Below, in pieces: positions 10,787-22,863 of a DNA stretch of 64,000 bases (positions are counted from its first letter, which is position 1; each line of letters opens with the position of its first letter). The notes beneath the pieces were generated by a model. It searched no databases. It was not told where the DNA came from and saw only the letters and a program-made list of their open reading frames with translations. The position numbers and the translations under genes were made by a program. Origin of the DNA: Aradus depressus (lineage: Eukaryota; Arthropoda; Insecta; Hemiptera; Aradidae); assembly GCA_963662175.1 (NCBI GenBank), contig OY759225.1, positions 17,409,601-17,473,600 of the forward strand, written 5' to 3'.

Positions 10787-11943
10787 CCCTCCGTCGGGCG
10801 AAACTGATCTGTCAGGCAAAGCTGCGACATTTTCGTTTGCTACGGCGTCCATAGATGGCCAAGCGGGTGGGGCTCCTCAGTAGCTGTCTGTTTTTCACAG
10901 ATCTTCTAACGTGTACCACTCAGAGTTGAACCTTCAGACCAGTCAAATAGGGATTTCACCTCGGAATGAATTGTAATAAGCTATAAATTTGTATAAACCT
11001 TTGATTTGACATTATAAAAGTTGGCTCAAAAGTCTCATAGGATCTCGTGTCCGCGTCTTAAGATATTCAAGGTCAGTGTTTTAAATAATTAGTTATAATG
11101 AAGTTTTTTTCATAATTATAATTTTTTTAATGAATAATTAACTTTATAAACCTAACTATTTATTGGGATTCGCGGTTGACCCTACATTATGACATAATAT
11201 GTCATATATTATATGACTGAGCGCTCTATCTCAAAAACTGTTAATCGTATAAAAAAATGTACAGGAGCTAATTTGTAGAGAATTGTATGCTCTACAACTT
11301 TTATAATAAATGCGAATATCATTTAAAGCATAGGAAACGAGATATTTCCAATAAAACAGGTTTTCGCGACCTTTGACCTTGAATATCTTAAGACGCGGAC
11401 ACGAGATCTTATGAGACTTTTGAGCCAACTTTTATAATGTCAAATCAAAGGTTTATACAAATTTATAGCTTATTACTTTTCATTCCGAGATTTACACTCT
11501 TTTTTATCCTATATGACTGTAGTACTTCGTAATTGTTCATAGTTGACAAAGTGGCCTGAGAAGCTCATTGGGCCCGATTTCGTCACAATTCTTAAGGTAG
11601 GTACGTACTTTGCAGTTCTGATTATTACAATGGATTATTCTGTCCATCTAACACTAAATATATATATCCTATGCCTTCTAGCAGCGTATTTTTTAACACC
11701 AAAATCATCCAAAAAATAAAAAAATGAAAGGTTGAAGGTTATAACACCTGTTTGGACCTTTGTTTGGATTTGTCATTGTGGCCATCTTATTTTACAAGTT
11801 TTACTTTGAAAAAACTTGTAAAACCATTCATATAATGTACTGTGACCGTTTTGAAAAATAAAAGATAGTTTCCTCCTCAAAAACTTAGATGTTTTTGCCG
11901 TGTGCCCGAACTCGTGACCCCAAATATTGCGCCCGACAGAGGG
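10787..11943. mobile_element. Non-autonomous piggyBac element
   Basis: The ends are ccctccgtcgggcg (10787 on) and cgcccgacagaggg (ending 11943), each preceded or followed by TTAA (10783-10786, 11944-11947). TTAA target sites and CCCT-type termini are the piggyBac hallmark. It is 1,157 bp long with no transposase frame. An inner inverted repeat (10973-11075 against 11377-11485) makes the central part a foldback. Confidence 0.85.
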
Positions 11944-11949
11944 TTAAGA

Positions 11950-12610
11950 GAAATAAAAAATAAAAATAGAAAAATTAGAAATACAAGTATGAATAATAAT
12001 GTGAAACATGATAACAATAATGACTTGTATATGAATGAATTGTAAAAAACTAGACTGATGAAACAGAAGAGTGACAATCTGTCCAGTTGGAGTAAGAGAC
12101 TTATAGGAAGACGAGAACTATCTCATAGGGGCCAGCCTTAGGAATCAGAGATTTGCTGACTTATGAGATAATGGAAAAGTAGAGACTTAAATGAAAGAAG
12201 AGTAGGAGCTTGGCGAATCTGGAGAGGGAGTTAGCCTGGATAAGGAAGGAGTTGTGGTACTATGTGTGTGACTGTCTGTCTATACGATAACTCCCGATAG
12301 AACGAATGTATCAACACGGAAATATATAAGTGAATCCAGAACCCTCTAACGACTACATCTATCGATTTTCAGTCAAATCGGCCAAAGGCAATGGAGGAAT
12401 AGGAGAGATGCTTAACTCAAATATCGATGTAATGAATATATCGACACAACATTTCATATGTGACTTCAAAATCTCATAAGGATGACACTTATTAATTTTC
12501 AACGGAATCAGAAGGGAAGGGGAGGATCAGATTCACCGACATCTTTTTTTAGTTATTTATACATAATTTGTTTATTATAGTATACATATATTATAGTAGG
12601 TATATATCAC
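11950..12610. other. AT-rich stretch with ACTTCCCC-family copy
   Basis: Mostly unassigned; 12290-12535 matches the ACTTCCCC family (ataactcccgatag, aatgaatatatcgacac). No gene is visible. Confidence 0.45.
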
Positions 12611-12617
12611 TCAATAT

Positions 12618-12715
12618 GGCGGGTCCCAAACCCGGCCGAACTTCTGAGGGTTTTTATCTAGGAGTTATAAAACTTTGAGCATGACGTCCTAAGCGATGGT
12701 CCCGAGCCTGTACGA
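12618..12715 (+). repeat. SINE-A fragment
   Basis: A short diverged piece spanning the B-box end and body (aaacccggccg ... gcgatggtcccgagcctgta). Confidence 0.6.
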
Positions 12716-12721
12716 TAATCA

Positions 12722-13510
12722 ACATTTTTGTCACTTGACTTACAACTTAAACACTTTCGTACACTTCATTTTGACATTTATCTTGGAGTGCACCTTGACA
12801 CAAGACTAACATGGCGCCTACATATCAACATAAAACTCCAACAAGCACACACACGACTCACTAATACTTCCACTGTTAACCTACACTTGCCCCGTACGGT
12901 TCTGCACTAGCCCAACCAATATAACAAGATTACAGACGAGGGCGCTCAGTGGTATGCGTGCTTGACTTCTGAGCTCAAGGTAGTGGGTTCGTAACCCGAC
13001 CGAGGCCCTTAGTTTATTTTATCTGGGAGGTAAAATAAACTTAAGCACGCCGTCCTTCGGATGGGACGTTAAGGGATGGTCCCGAGCCTGTACGATGTCA
13101 GGTACTCGTTAAAGACCCCTACCCTAGATGAATAAAAATTTAGGGTTGGCAAAATTTAGGACTCCCACAATAGAGTCGGGCTCATGTCCACCAGAGTGAC
13201 GAAAGAGCGCTCTGGTAGTAGGCGAAATGACCTCGTTGTTAAAGCCCGGGCATGAGTAATAAAACCTAACCTAACCTAAGATTACAGACATTACAAAACA
13301 AAGTCCAAACAAAGTCGGTGAGCGTACCCTGGTTTGTCAGGAACACCCAAATCCATCGGGAACTGGGAGTTGCTTCTTTCGCAGCCCACATTGAGAAACT
13401 CACCCGAAGCTTCCATCAAGGTCTGCCAGCCTGCTTTGGAGCGGTCCACTACAGTCTCAGCCAGCCTGTAGCTCGCAGGCTGCAGCCGAGACTGTACCAA
13501 GACTTTTAAT
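12722..13510 (+). pseudogene. Non-LTR retrotransposon relic split by a SINE
   Basis: Left part (12725-12910) reads YLGVHLDTRLTWRLHINIKL, the region after the RT catalytic core in Jockey-like LINEs. Right part (13280-13500) reads RLQTLQNKVQTKSV then VPWFVRNTQIHRELGVASF, the conserved C-terminal block. A SINE-A copy sits between the halves with a 12-bp target duplication. The element is 5'-truncated and frame-damaged. Confidence 0.8.
12938..13277 (+). mobile_element. SINE-A, near full length, with target duplication
   Basis: Flanked by aagattacagac at 12926-12937 and 13278-13289. It has the tRNA-like head (slightly shortened: gagggcgctcagtggtatgc), the conserved body (gccgtccttcggatgggacg) and a cctaacctaa tail. 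It is nested in the LINE relic, so it is younger than that LINE. Confidence 0.93.
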
Positions 13511-13708
13511 AGTAGTGAAAGGGAAGTAATTTACCTAAAATTCGACTTTAAATTTTTCCAGGAATTTAAGAAAACTTACGATAAATTAAATATACCATTT
13601 GAATTTTCCTCCAAACCGGTCAATGATAATTGGGAAGGATGAGATGTTTAAACCAATACCTAATAACTATAGATTGAATTAATCTATTGAGAAGGAATTT
13701 CAGTTGGT

Positions 13709-13910
13709 TAGTTATTGTGACTCAATACTGGGTTTTACCTACGAGATCATATCGCCTACTACCAGAGCGCTCTTTTGTGAGCCCAACTCAACAGTGAGAG
13801 TCCTAAATTTTGCCTATCCAGGTTTATTCACCTAGATTAAGTCTTTAAGGAGTCGGGTCCATCGCTTAACGTCTTATCTGAAGGACGGCGTGCTCATGAT
13901 TTTTTTCAAC
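13709..13910 (-). repeat. SINE-A copy, 5' truncated and diverged
   Basis: Minus-strand body blocks (cgcctactaccagagcgctc, gaaggacggcgtgctcatg) are present. It lies back to back with the next plus-strand copy. Confidence 0.7.
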
Positions 13911-13948
13911 TTCCTTTGAACTTCAAGATAAGAAGTTTTGAGCCCACG

Positions 13949-14175
13949 ATCTTGAGCATACTTTATTAAAAAACTTTAAGCGATGGTCCCAAAATTGTAC
14001 GATGTCAGGTACTCGTTAAGGACCCATTTTGCCCTAGGTGAATAAAAATTTAGGTTAGACAAAATTTAGGACTCCCACAGTAGAGTCGGGCTCATGTCCA
14101 CCAGGGTGACGAAAGAGCGCTATGGTAGTAGGCGATATGACCTCATGGTTAAAGCCCGGGCATGAGTCATAATAA
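13949..14175 (+). repeat. SINE-A copy, body and 3' end
   Basis: It contains gcgatggtcccaaaattgta, ggtgaataaaaatttaggtt and agcccgggcatgagtcata. The head is missing. It forms an inverted pair with 13709-13910. Confidence 0.75.
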
Positions 14176-14179
14176 CTTT

Positions 14180-15470
14180 TTTTTTCCTCTTCCCCTCCCC
14201 TCCACATTCTACTAATTTCTAACGAGACTTTTTTTCGAGTCAACAATTTCCCCCGATTCTACTGAGGAAGTCTAAATTTTTATTCACCTATAGATTATTT
14301 AATGTTGCTCTTTTCAATTTTTTTTCCCCCAATGGACTTCCATGTCCCTTCTTTGGGTACCGAAATTTTGTCAGAAAAAGTTAATACATCTCAGGAAACA
14401 AAAATGCCGGAAAAAAACAACGTTTTATCATGCCAGAGAAGCTTAAGAAACACAGATTATATTTTTTAAATTAGCTTCAAAAAATCAGTAACTCTTAATA
14501 AAATAAGTTTTGATGTGAAATTTTATGTCGATTCATAAGCCCATAAGACATTTGTTGTGTTTTGGGTAAATGAAGCCAATAAAAAAACTTTAGAGGGAGA
14601 GCGGAAACCCATTTTAACACAATTTGAATAGGGGAAGTATACTGGTAATGATTAGACGACTTTTTTTTTGAATGAATAAATGGAGCTATCAAAGACTCCC
14701 CTCACCTACATATATCCTACTATAAGCTGTGACTAAGGAGCCGTCCTAGGGAGAAAGAGGGGGAGAGATAATTGATTAGGGAGGGGATAATGGCAAGATG
14801 GCTGCTTTCTCCCCCCCCCCCCCCCCTTCACCATGGAGGGGAGGAGATTATCAATACACAAACCTCCACAAACACATGCCACTATTTAGATCAGGAAACC
14901 AACTAATCCCCCGATTTAAATCCGTTGATTTAAGTCGTTTTTTTTTTGTACTTCCAATGACTGGCCCTTTAATCCATCGTAAGTTTTGATTTCATGATAG
15001 CGCCCTCCCCTATACAATACATTTGTTCTCGTGACACCCCCTCCCTTAGTTTATCTATTCGATAGAAATACAACCCTGTATCCGACTGGATCAATTCTAA
15101 TTCCCGCCATATTACTTTCCCCTGTGTAGGGGAAGTTAGGTCATTGATCAGAAATTTGAACCAACACATTTTGTAAGTAAATTCAAAACACAATTGGGAC
15201 AACACAAATCAATTTTCAGCCAATACGCCATAAGGATGGAGGTATTGAGGGGGCTCAATCACTTTCCCACCTAAATTAATTAATGTACCATAATCTGAAA
15301 AGATCTTTATGTATTCATCTGAGCTTACAATGGCATCAGTTGATTTTCTTATATCGTCGGTTTAAACGTGATTCGTATGTGCAAAAAGCCAACTTTACAG
15401 GAGAGACAAAAACTGATTAAAAAAATATTCTTTATAAACCTAAATTTTTTCGACATTTGTATTAAGTGAG
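14180..15470. other. Low-complexity and ACTTCCCC-family stretch
   Basis: It includes pyrimidine runs, a C-run at about 14810-14826 and a family copy at 15010-15290 (ttcccctgtgtaggggaagtt). No gene is visible. Confidence 0.45.
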
Positions 15471-15477
15471 ATGTATA

Positions 15478-16212
15478 TCTGTTACTGTTAATTTGATAAA
15501 TCTGCTATTATGTATAATCACCGGTTATTTTATATAATAACAAAAAAACTGGTTAATATGGCAAATTGAAAAAAAAATTATTACTTTATCTGGTTATTTT
15601 GTAAAATATCCAACGTGAACAGCTAAAGTGATTAATTTAGTTGAATTTACTAAGTTAACTGGTTATTTTGTATAATAGCCAAACTAGTGTGGCTATTATA
15701 CATAATTGTTGCTATTATAAATAAATAAGACAAATATTAGGTAGGTCCTTATTTATTTGAACAAATAAAGATTAGGTACTTATTAATTAGCTCGACCACA
15801 CCTCAATTTCCATTGTTGTAAGCTATCTAACAGCGATAATCATTCATCTGGGTACATAAATTCCTAGAACAAACATAAATCGAAATATTACAAAATTTGG
15901 GGGCGTATTTGCCGGCGGGACGATATATCTGCCCCTCCCGTCGTTCCTATATTTGAAGTAGTACAGGTTCTAGCTTTAACATATACTTTACCCGTGTAAA
16001 GCCACAGGATTTCGCTATTATGCATAATAGCCAGTTAATATGATTAATAATTAAACAAGGTGAGTTTTATATTATGTATAATAACTGGTTAATATGATAA
16101 ATATTAAGAAACTGTGAATAATTTGTCATATTAACCAAGAACGGTAGTTATTTTGTAAAATAACCAGTTATTGTGTATAATAACTAAATTTATCAAATTA
16201 ACAGTAACATAT
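15478..16212. mobile_element. TIR element with repeated subterminal motif, unclassified
   Basis: The ends are gttactgttaatttgataaa (about 15480) and tttatcaaattaacagtaac (about 16190-16210). Inside each end, variants of ggttattttgtataata recur several times in both orientations. The centre (15720-16010) is different sequence without a clear ORF. The superfamily is not known. Confidence 0.65.
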
Positions 16213-16214
16213 CC

Positions 16215-16860
16215 ATGGCATGAATTGTTTTTAAGCTAGTTTGCAAATTCAAGTAAAGAATTAACGTACTTGAGGGAGTTACGAGGTTTCATCAGAATTT
16301 TGTTCCCATTTCTTTTGCAAGGTTCGGTTCTTCAAACAGTATTTCATGGTTTTTTCGTTTTATGTCGTATACGAGGTCCCACTAGATCAATAGAGTTTTT
16401 TTTTTTAGTATAAAAAAACTATTTTCAGAAAAATGTTGCTTACGAGGTATCACGTTTAGGCCGACGATATGTTTCTCAATCCTTACGAAAACACGGTCCG
16501 ATGGTACGTAAGAAGGAGCGACCAACTACTGGAAAAACGTACTCCACATTTTTTAATGTTGCAAAGACATAGTTTTTTTAACCTAACATAATATGTTAGG
16601 TGTCATGGTTTTTGTTTTGCCCTCCGCATCAATCCGAGACTAGACGAAGTACCTTCATATTTTCTGGAATACGGAGGTTTAACGTTGGGATAAAGACACT
16701 TCCGAAGAGTTTTTTTGAAAAATAGTTATCTTAATTTTAGATAGATTTCTCAAATTAGAAAATTTGAGGGATTTATTTGTTACATAACACTACACTAAAA
16801 ACAAAAACATTGCATAAAAAAAACATATTTTGAAAATTGTGATGAATCTCGCATGCCGTA
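16215..16860. other. AT-rich stretch, nothing recognised
   Basis: No long ORF, SINE or TIR pair is visible. Confidence 0.4.
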
Positions 16861-16887
16861 AAATTATTCAAATTATTCGCATGTGGC

Positions 16888-16925
16888 CCTGCTATAGATG
16901 ATAGCAATACCGAAAGTACTCCCAT
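16888..16925 (+). ncRNA. Hammerhead-like motif, family D, damaged
   Basis: The 3' half (agcaataccgaaagtactcc) matches the intact family D copy at 36798-36835; the CUGA at the 5' side is lost. The downstream sequence (ttgaaatagacaatattttt) also matches the other family D locus. Confidence 0.35.
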
Positions 16926-17059
16926 ATATTCTATATATTTTTTGAAATAGACAATATTTTTACGTTTTTTTTTATATTATCTATTGTTTTACAATATCTC
17001 TGGAAAAAATGTTAAACATGAATATCTCATAGAAATAAAATTCTTTGTCTTCCCATTTT

Positions 17060-17350
17060 ATTTGGGACTACTGTTTACAGTGGGAAGACAACGTCTTTTA
17101 TATCTATGAGAAATCTCGTCCCACAACATATTAGAATCATGAAAATTAATAGCTGTCGACCTTATGAGGTTCTGGAGATACATGTAAAATTTCGTATCAA
17201 TGTATTCGCTCTCTCGGGAGTTATCGTGTTCATAGACATACATACATTTTTCTATGTAATCAGGGTATCGGAAAACATAAAATTCTGTTAAAAACTCAAC
17301 TTCGATTTTCTGACTGATTACATAACTTCCTCTCATTGGCGATACAATCC
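17060..17350. repeat. PLE family B end followed by ACTTCCCC-family repeat
   Basis: 17070-17140 (agtgggaagacaacgtcttt ... ctcgtcccacaacat) matches sequence flanking family B hammerhead-like motifs at 36 and 45 kb. After it comes an ACTTCCCC-family copy ending in attacataacttcctctc. Confidence 0.55.
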
Positions 17351-17399
17351 CGAGCAGCGCCGGGTAATTCGCTTGTATTCTATACTGTACTTATCTCGA

Positions 17400-18140
17400 G
17401 ACATAGTACATTATCGTACATCCGTTTAATTGATAAGTAACCAATATTTATATTAGATTATCGTCAAGAGTTAATAAATCCATAACAGCTTATTGAACAT
17501 TTCTTAGCTCAAAAAATAATGAGTAAATTGATATAAATCTATACTAATATATATAGAGAGAGAAAATTGATTTGTGTATTTGAGATAATCTCAAGAAATA
17601 TTTAATCGATTTGGATAATTCTTTCACCATTGGGAAGTTTATTTCCGGTGGACATAGACTCTATATTTTCACGCTTTGTCAAAAGGAAGCTTTAAAACTC
17701 CATAGCTCCAAGATGAAAGGGAATCGATTTAACTTCGAGTTATCGACAGTTGACATCTTAAGTTCCTGAAAATTTATTTTCGAGTTTTTTAAAAATTAAT
17801 TTAAAAAACACTAGTTTTTTTTTTTCAAATCGAGTTTTTCAGACAATGTTATGAAAATTAAAAAAATAAATAAAATAAATAGGTACATATTTTTTTATTT
17901 AAAACAATTTGAGATAATAGCAAATATGACAAGAGTTATTGCGCCTCAGACAATAAAAAAAATTTCCATTGGATATCTCCAATTATCATTGATGTTAAAA
18001 TTGTAAACTTATAAAAATGACTAAAACTTATTAAATTGTAAAATTATAAAAATGAAGAAAACAAATTGATTATATGTGACGTTGCGATTACAGGGCTTTT
18101 CTTATTATGCATATATTGTATATAGATTGCAAATAAAAAA
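17400..18140. other. AT-rich stretch, nothing recognised
   Basis: Poly-A and poly-T runs only; no ORF, SINE or TIR pair is visible. Confidence 0.4.
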
Positions 18141-18147
18141 ACTGTAA

Positions 18148-18410
18148 TATGGCTATTACAGGACATTCTTATATGAACCACGCTTACAGATCACTCTCTC
18201 TACCCCTTTTCAAAATCATTTCATACTGGCATTACTGGGAATAAGTATGTCAATCACAGAATTTCGATGTACAATGAATCATAAAAAATAGTGCTGACGC
18301 CAACTTACTGCTTTCATATACTTAGTAATGCCAGTAAGAAATGATTTTGAGAAGGGGGAGAAAGATCTGTAAGCGTGGTTGGTATAAGAAAGTCCTGTAA
18401 TAGCCACATC
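18148..18410. mobile_element. MITE with TIR tggctattacaggac
   Basis: The ends are tggctattacaggacattct and the inverse agaaagtcctgtaatagcca. The inner arms share cacgcttacagatc and tggcattactggga. Related copies lie at 57083-57275 (full) and about 20340-20440 (part). No ORF. Confidence 0.75.
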
Positions 18411-18445
18411 ATATATTTCTATTTAGTTATGATACTCTAGTAGGT

Positions 18446-18793
18446 GAGGGCGCCGGCAGCTCAGTGGTATGCGTGCTTGCTTACTGAGCTCAAGATCGCG
18501 GGTTCAAGACCCGGTAGAGGCCTTTTAGTTTATTTTATTTGGGAGGTAAAATAAACTTAAGAACGCCGTCCTTCGGATGGGACGTTAAGCGATGGCCCCG
18601 AGCCTGTACGATGTCAGGTACTCGTTAAAGACTCCTACCCTAGGTGAATAAAAATTTAGGGTAGGCAAAATTTAGGACTCCCACAATAGAGTCGGACTCA
18701 TGTCCACCAGAGTGACGAAAGAGCGTCTGGTAGTAGGCGATATGACCTCGTAGTTAAAGCCCGGGCATGAGTCATAAAACCTAACCTAACCTA
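18446..18793 (+). mobile_element. SINE-A, full length
   Basis: Head gagggcgccggcagctcagt, B box ggttcaagacc, full body, and tail cctaacctaacctac. No clear target duplication was found. Confidence 0.9.
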
Positions 18794-18867
18794 CACTATC
18801 AATAATAAATACAATAGCTCCAGATATTATAAACCTCATAAATATTACGAATATCAAATGAAACATA

Positions 18868-19145
18868 GGAGGTAGTTCAGTGGTATGCGTGCTTGCTTAC
18901 TGAGTTCGAAACCCGGCCGTTCATAGTTTATTTAACTGGGAGGTAACTTAAACACGCCATCCTTCGGGGGGACGTTAAGCGATGGTCCCGAGCCTGTACA
19001 ATGTCAGGTTAAAAACTCCTGCCCTAGGTGAATAAAAATTTAGCGTACGCAAAATTTAAGACTCCCTAAGTGACGCAAGAGCGCTCTGGTAGTAGGCGAT
19101 ATGAGCTTGTAGTTAAAGCCCGGGCATGAGTCATAATAACTAACC
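18868..19145 (+). repeat. SINE-A, internally deleted
   Basis: The A-box region (ggtagttcagtggtatgcgt) is followed directly by the B box (gagttcgaaacccgg) with part of the tRNA head lost; the body is shortened. It ends gagtcataataactaacc without the CCTAA tail. Confidence 0.85.
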
Positions 19146-19427
19146 TTTAGTAGGTAGAGTGACTGACTATACTAACTTAAGTGATGCTGTAGTAGCCTCA
19201 GCCAGAGCTCTCCACAGACTGAAGAGCCTGGGCTATATTTGCCAGGCGTGGTTTATCGCTAGGCTTTAAGGATAACCTGGGATTTAAGGATTGGGGCTGA
19301 GTCAGTCTCCCATTCTTTACTCTCAAACCCCTCCACTACTCATACTTCTAAAAAGTAACAACTCTTTGAAGCTGACCGTCAATATACTTCCCCAGTGAGT
19401 AATAAATCAACTAAATTTTTACTTTTT

Positions 19428-19985
19428 TATACCTATAGTATAAGAAAGTATTGTAATAGTGCGAAAATCCGAGATCGAGATTTCAACTGATTTTCACTGA
19501 CCATTTTCGCGATGTTGTGAGCTTTCTGCCGCAGTAACGATTGTAGCTATGACATTTGGAATGAAAAGGTCACATGTTCTAATTTAGATTTGATTAGATT
19601 TTGGCCGAAATCGAAAGGAAATTAAGACCACTTTTCCTAGGAGCCTAACTACATTTTACAAGATACAGCTTATATTTATGACCAAATTAAAAATCTTTTC
19701 GAGTAATAGTTGTAGAGAATATTGAAATACATAATTTGTATGAAATATGTTTTTTTACAAGATGTTCGGTTTTCGAGATACATACCGAAAACCATAATGA
19801 AATGTAGTTTTGAAACACATATTTTTAGACGTTTCCTAAATTTACCCGAAAACAGTTAGTCCTATCAAAATATTGATTCCTACCGAAATTGTTCCTTGTA
19901 AAATTTCCAATCGCTAATAGTCCTTAGATTTGAGATAGAATCATTACAACAAGCGTTATAGCGCCCCGAAGAATGTAAACAAAAT
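19428..19985 (+). repeat. Dispersed repeat shared with 48.3 and 57.4 kb
   Basis: The blocks aaaacagttagtccta, ttccttgtaaaatttccaat and gttcggttttcgagatacat recur at 48330-48650 (same orientation) and 57365-57950 (opposite). No ORF. The class is not known. Confidence 0.65.
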
Positions 19986-20026
19986 GTCTGTAAGGACGTA
20001 TCAAGATTAGGTTTTATGACTCATGC

Positions 20027-20292
20027 CCGGACATTAACTACGAGGTCATATCGCCTACTACCAGAGTGCTCTTTCGTCACTCTGGTGGACATGAGCCCGA
20101 CTCTACTGTGGGAGTCCTAAATTTTGCCTACTCTAAATTTTTATTCACCTAGGGTAGGGGTCTTCAAGAGTACCTGACATCGTACATGCTCGGGGACCAT
20201 GGCTTAACGTCCCATCCGAAGGACGGCTTGCTTAAGTTTAGAGAGAGCTCAGAAGACAAGCACGCATGCCACTGAGCTACCGGCGCCCTCGA
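20027..20292 (-). mobile_element. SINE-A, minus strand, internally deleted
   Basis: The tail-side ttaggttttatgactcat and head-side ctaccggcgccctc are present, with a deletion that joins the body to the anticodon-region sequence. Confidence 0.85.
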
Positions 20293-20439
20293 AGGAATAT
20301 ATCAAAGTAACTTTTTTAAATCGTAAACGAACTTTAAAATACGGTTTATGTATGGTCTCTCTCTCCCCTTCTCAAATCATTTCATTTTGTCTCCTTGTAC
20401 AACGCTATCTTGAGAGTAGACATTCTTATACATTCAGTA

Positions 20440-20521
20440 ATCCCACAGTAGAGTCGGGCTTATGTCCATCAGAGAGACGAAAAAGCTCTAAAGTAATAGG
20501 CGATATGACCTCGTAGTTGAA
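20440..20521 (+). repeat. SINE-A 3' fragment
   Basis: It contains cccacagtagagtcgggct and gcgatatgacctcgtagtt only. Confidence 0.7.
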
Positions 20522-20862
20522 TGGCATCAGCGTAATTGTAAGAATGTCATGTTATTTCCACAATACGTCCGCTTTTCAGTTTAGACAATACATAAAACTG
20601 ACCGTATAAGCTGATTTCTTATCTAAATCCGCTTAGAAGCTTGGATATTTGTTGAAGTGGAGTCAGACAGAGAAGCGGGTATCGGTGTATGCGGAGCTAT
20701 GTTTGACAAGGTGTAAAACAAGATGTTATCGTAAAGAGTTACCGCCACACTTACAGATAACCCTGTGGACACAGGTTCCCATATCTCATAGCCTCTCCTA
20801 TCTCGAGTCACACTCCTTCATATTCTTCTACCGGTTCAATTTCAAGAGAAAAGGTTAACAAA

Positions 20863-21300
20863 ACATGAAGTCAACTATGGTCAAATTCGTCTCTGAACAG
20901 GATAGTTGGTGGAGGAGGATGCGCTACATCGACAGTTATTGTTTTTGTAAGAAAATGGTCTGGCTCGAAAACAAGGTTCTTAGCCTTGCTTCAAATGCGC
21001 CCCAGTTACCAGCGTCTCATTATAGCTTCCTCATCGGTATTTTCAGTTTAATGTTAACTATTGCTTTAGCCATCGGAGAATTATCGACGCAGAAGGCCCC
21101 CAAGGTTCTATCCTCAGTACCATCCTTCTCAATCTAGTCTCCAGGATGGCAACCTTAATCTATGACCCCAATCTAGTTGTCACAGGCAACCTTAATCGAT
21201 GACACGCTCCTCATAGCCTAGGATCATCTCTCCTAGGATCCGTGACTCTTCAAGAGAGTCTGCATGGATGATATCAACTATGAAAACATCCCCTGGCACC
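20863..21300 (+). pseudogene. LINE reverse-transcriptase relic
   Basis: One frame gives QGSILSTILLNLVSRMATL (about 21090-21150), matching the RT block G-PQGS-LSPLLFNL, followed by DPNLVVTGN, a decayed form of YADDLVVVG. The upstream Met-started frame (20865-21137) is a different frame and is probably not translated. The clade is not clear. Confidence 0.6.
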
Positions 21301-21329
21301 AACTAAGGCGTTGAGGTATCTAGGAGTGC

Positions 21330-21495
21330 TCCTAGTCGCGGGTTCGAAACCCGGCAGAGGCCCTTAGTTTTATCTGGGAAGTAAAATAAACTTAAGCACG
21401 CCGTCCTTCGGATGGGACGTTAAGCAAGCGATAGTCATGACAGGTTCCCGTTACAGACTCCTAGATGAATAAACATTTAGGGTAGGCAAAATTTA
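21330..21495 (+). repeat. SINE-A fragment
   Basis: The B box (ggttcgaaacccgg) through the middle of the body; the A box is missing. Confidence 0.8.
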
Positions 21496-21641
21496 GTTAC
21501 GACTTTTCATTGGAGGTAGCGACAAGATTCAGGACTTAGCTGCAGAGTGTTTCTGCAGCTAGAGTGGACACTTTTTTTTTTTTTTTTTTTAAATTTCAGG
21601 GGGTTGGAAAACATGAAATGCTAATGAAAATTGATGTTAGT

Positions 21642-21897
21642 TATTATGTCCGGGCTTTAACTACGACGTCATATTGCCTACTACCAGCGCGCTCTTTCGT
21701 CCCTCTGGTGGACATGAGCCCGACCTAGGGTAGGGGTCTTTAACGCGTTCCTGATATCGTACTCGATAAGATCCCTACCCTGTGGGTCTCGCATCGCTTA
21801 ACGTAAGTTTTAATAAACTATGGACCTCGGCCCGGTTTCGAACCCGCGATCTTGAGCTATGCAAGCAAGCACGCGTACCACTGAGCGACCGGCGTCT
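21642..21897 (-). repeat. SINE-A, minus strand, diverged
   Basis: Most blocks from the 3' body to the head are present (ctactaccagcgcgctcttt, ggtttcgaacccgcgatctt, gagcgaccggcg). Confidence 0.8.
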
Positions 21898-22127
21898 TAA
21901 AATTGATAGCTGTTGTCATCATGGTTTAGTATTCACATATATTTTTTCTTGCCAATACATTCATTTCACCGGCATTTATTAGAGTTTTTGAGTGGGGAGC
22001 GGGATTTGACTATATAATTCCATGGGGTCCGAAAATTTCTTCTTACTACTAAATGCTGAAATTTTTGTTGACTACCTGATGATGAGGATACTATATAACG
22101 GTTTATATTATTATATATATTAAGGAA

Positions 22128-22464
22128 GAGGGCGCCGGTAGCTCAGTGGTATGCGTGCTTGTCTTCTGAGCTCAAGATCGTGGGCTCGAAACCCGACCGA
22201 GGCCCTTAGTTTATTTTATCTGGGAGGTAAAATAAACTTGAGCACGCCGTCCTTCGGATGGGACGTTAAGCGATGGTCCCGAGCCTGTACGATGTCAGGT
22301 ACTCGTTAAAGACCCCTGCCCTAGATGAATAAAAATTTAGGGTAGGCAAAATTTAGGGTAGAGTCGGGCTCATGTCCACCAGAGTGACAAAAGAGCGCTC
22401 TGGTAGTAAGCGATATGACCTCGTAGTTAAAGCCAGGGCATGAGTCATAAAACCTAACCTAACC
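22128..22464 (+). mobile_element. SINE-A, full length, with 12-bp target duplication
   Basis: Flanked by tatattaaggaa at 22116-22127 and 22465-22476. The head, B box, body and cctaacctaacc tail are all intact, making this a good reference copy. Confidence 0.95.
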
Positions 22465-22828
22465 TATATTAAGGAAACTATTGGATTCTCATTGGAGATA
22501 TTTAACAGTAGGTACATGACGCGCCTAAATATAAAAATTCAAATCAATCTTACTCGTTCTTTATCTTATCGATATGTTTTAGGTTGTCAAATATAACAAT
22601 TTGCCACATTTTCCTCGAATTATATAAGTTTATTATATTATAATTCTTGTTTTGTTATTTATTTGCCTCTCTTGTTTACCTACAAACAGAACATTGCATC
22701 AGTCATGTGGTACATTTCCGAGATAAGATTGCTGTTAGTGCTTTACGATATCAAAAACGAAATTTCGGATGGCTAATGTGAGAAGTGATTAGTTGCAAAA
22801 TAAAAATGTGGTCTGACCTCTCATTTTA

Positions 22829-22863
22829 TGCTAGCCGGCTTTCGAGGTTGCCCTCATCATCAG
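22829..22863 (-). ncRNA. Hammerhead-like motif, family A, intact core
   Basis: Minus strand: CUGAUGA, bulged U, stem II GAGG-GCAA-CCUC, GAAA, palindromic GCCGGC, then U-A at the expected cleavage site. Stem II is capped by a GNRA tetraloop. Confidence 0.5.

Noticed and set aside
18446..18530. Functional tRNA genes at the SINE heads
   Set aside because: All tRNA-like heads are followed by the same SINE body, carry acceptor-stem mismatches and lie in insertions with target duplications.
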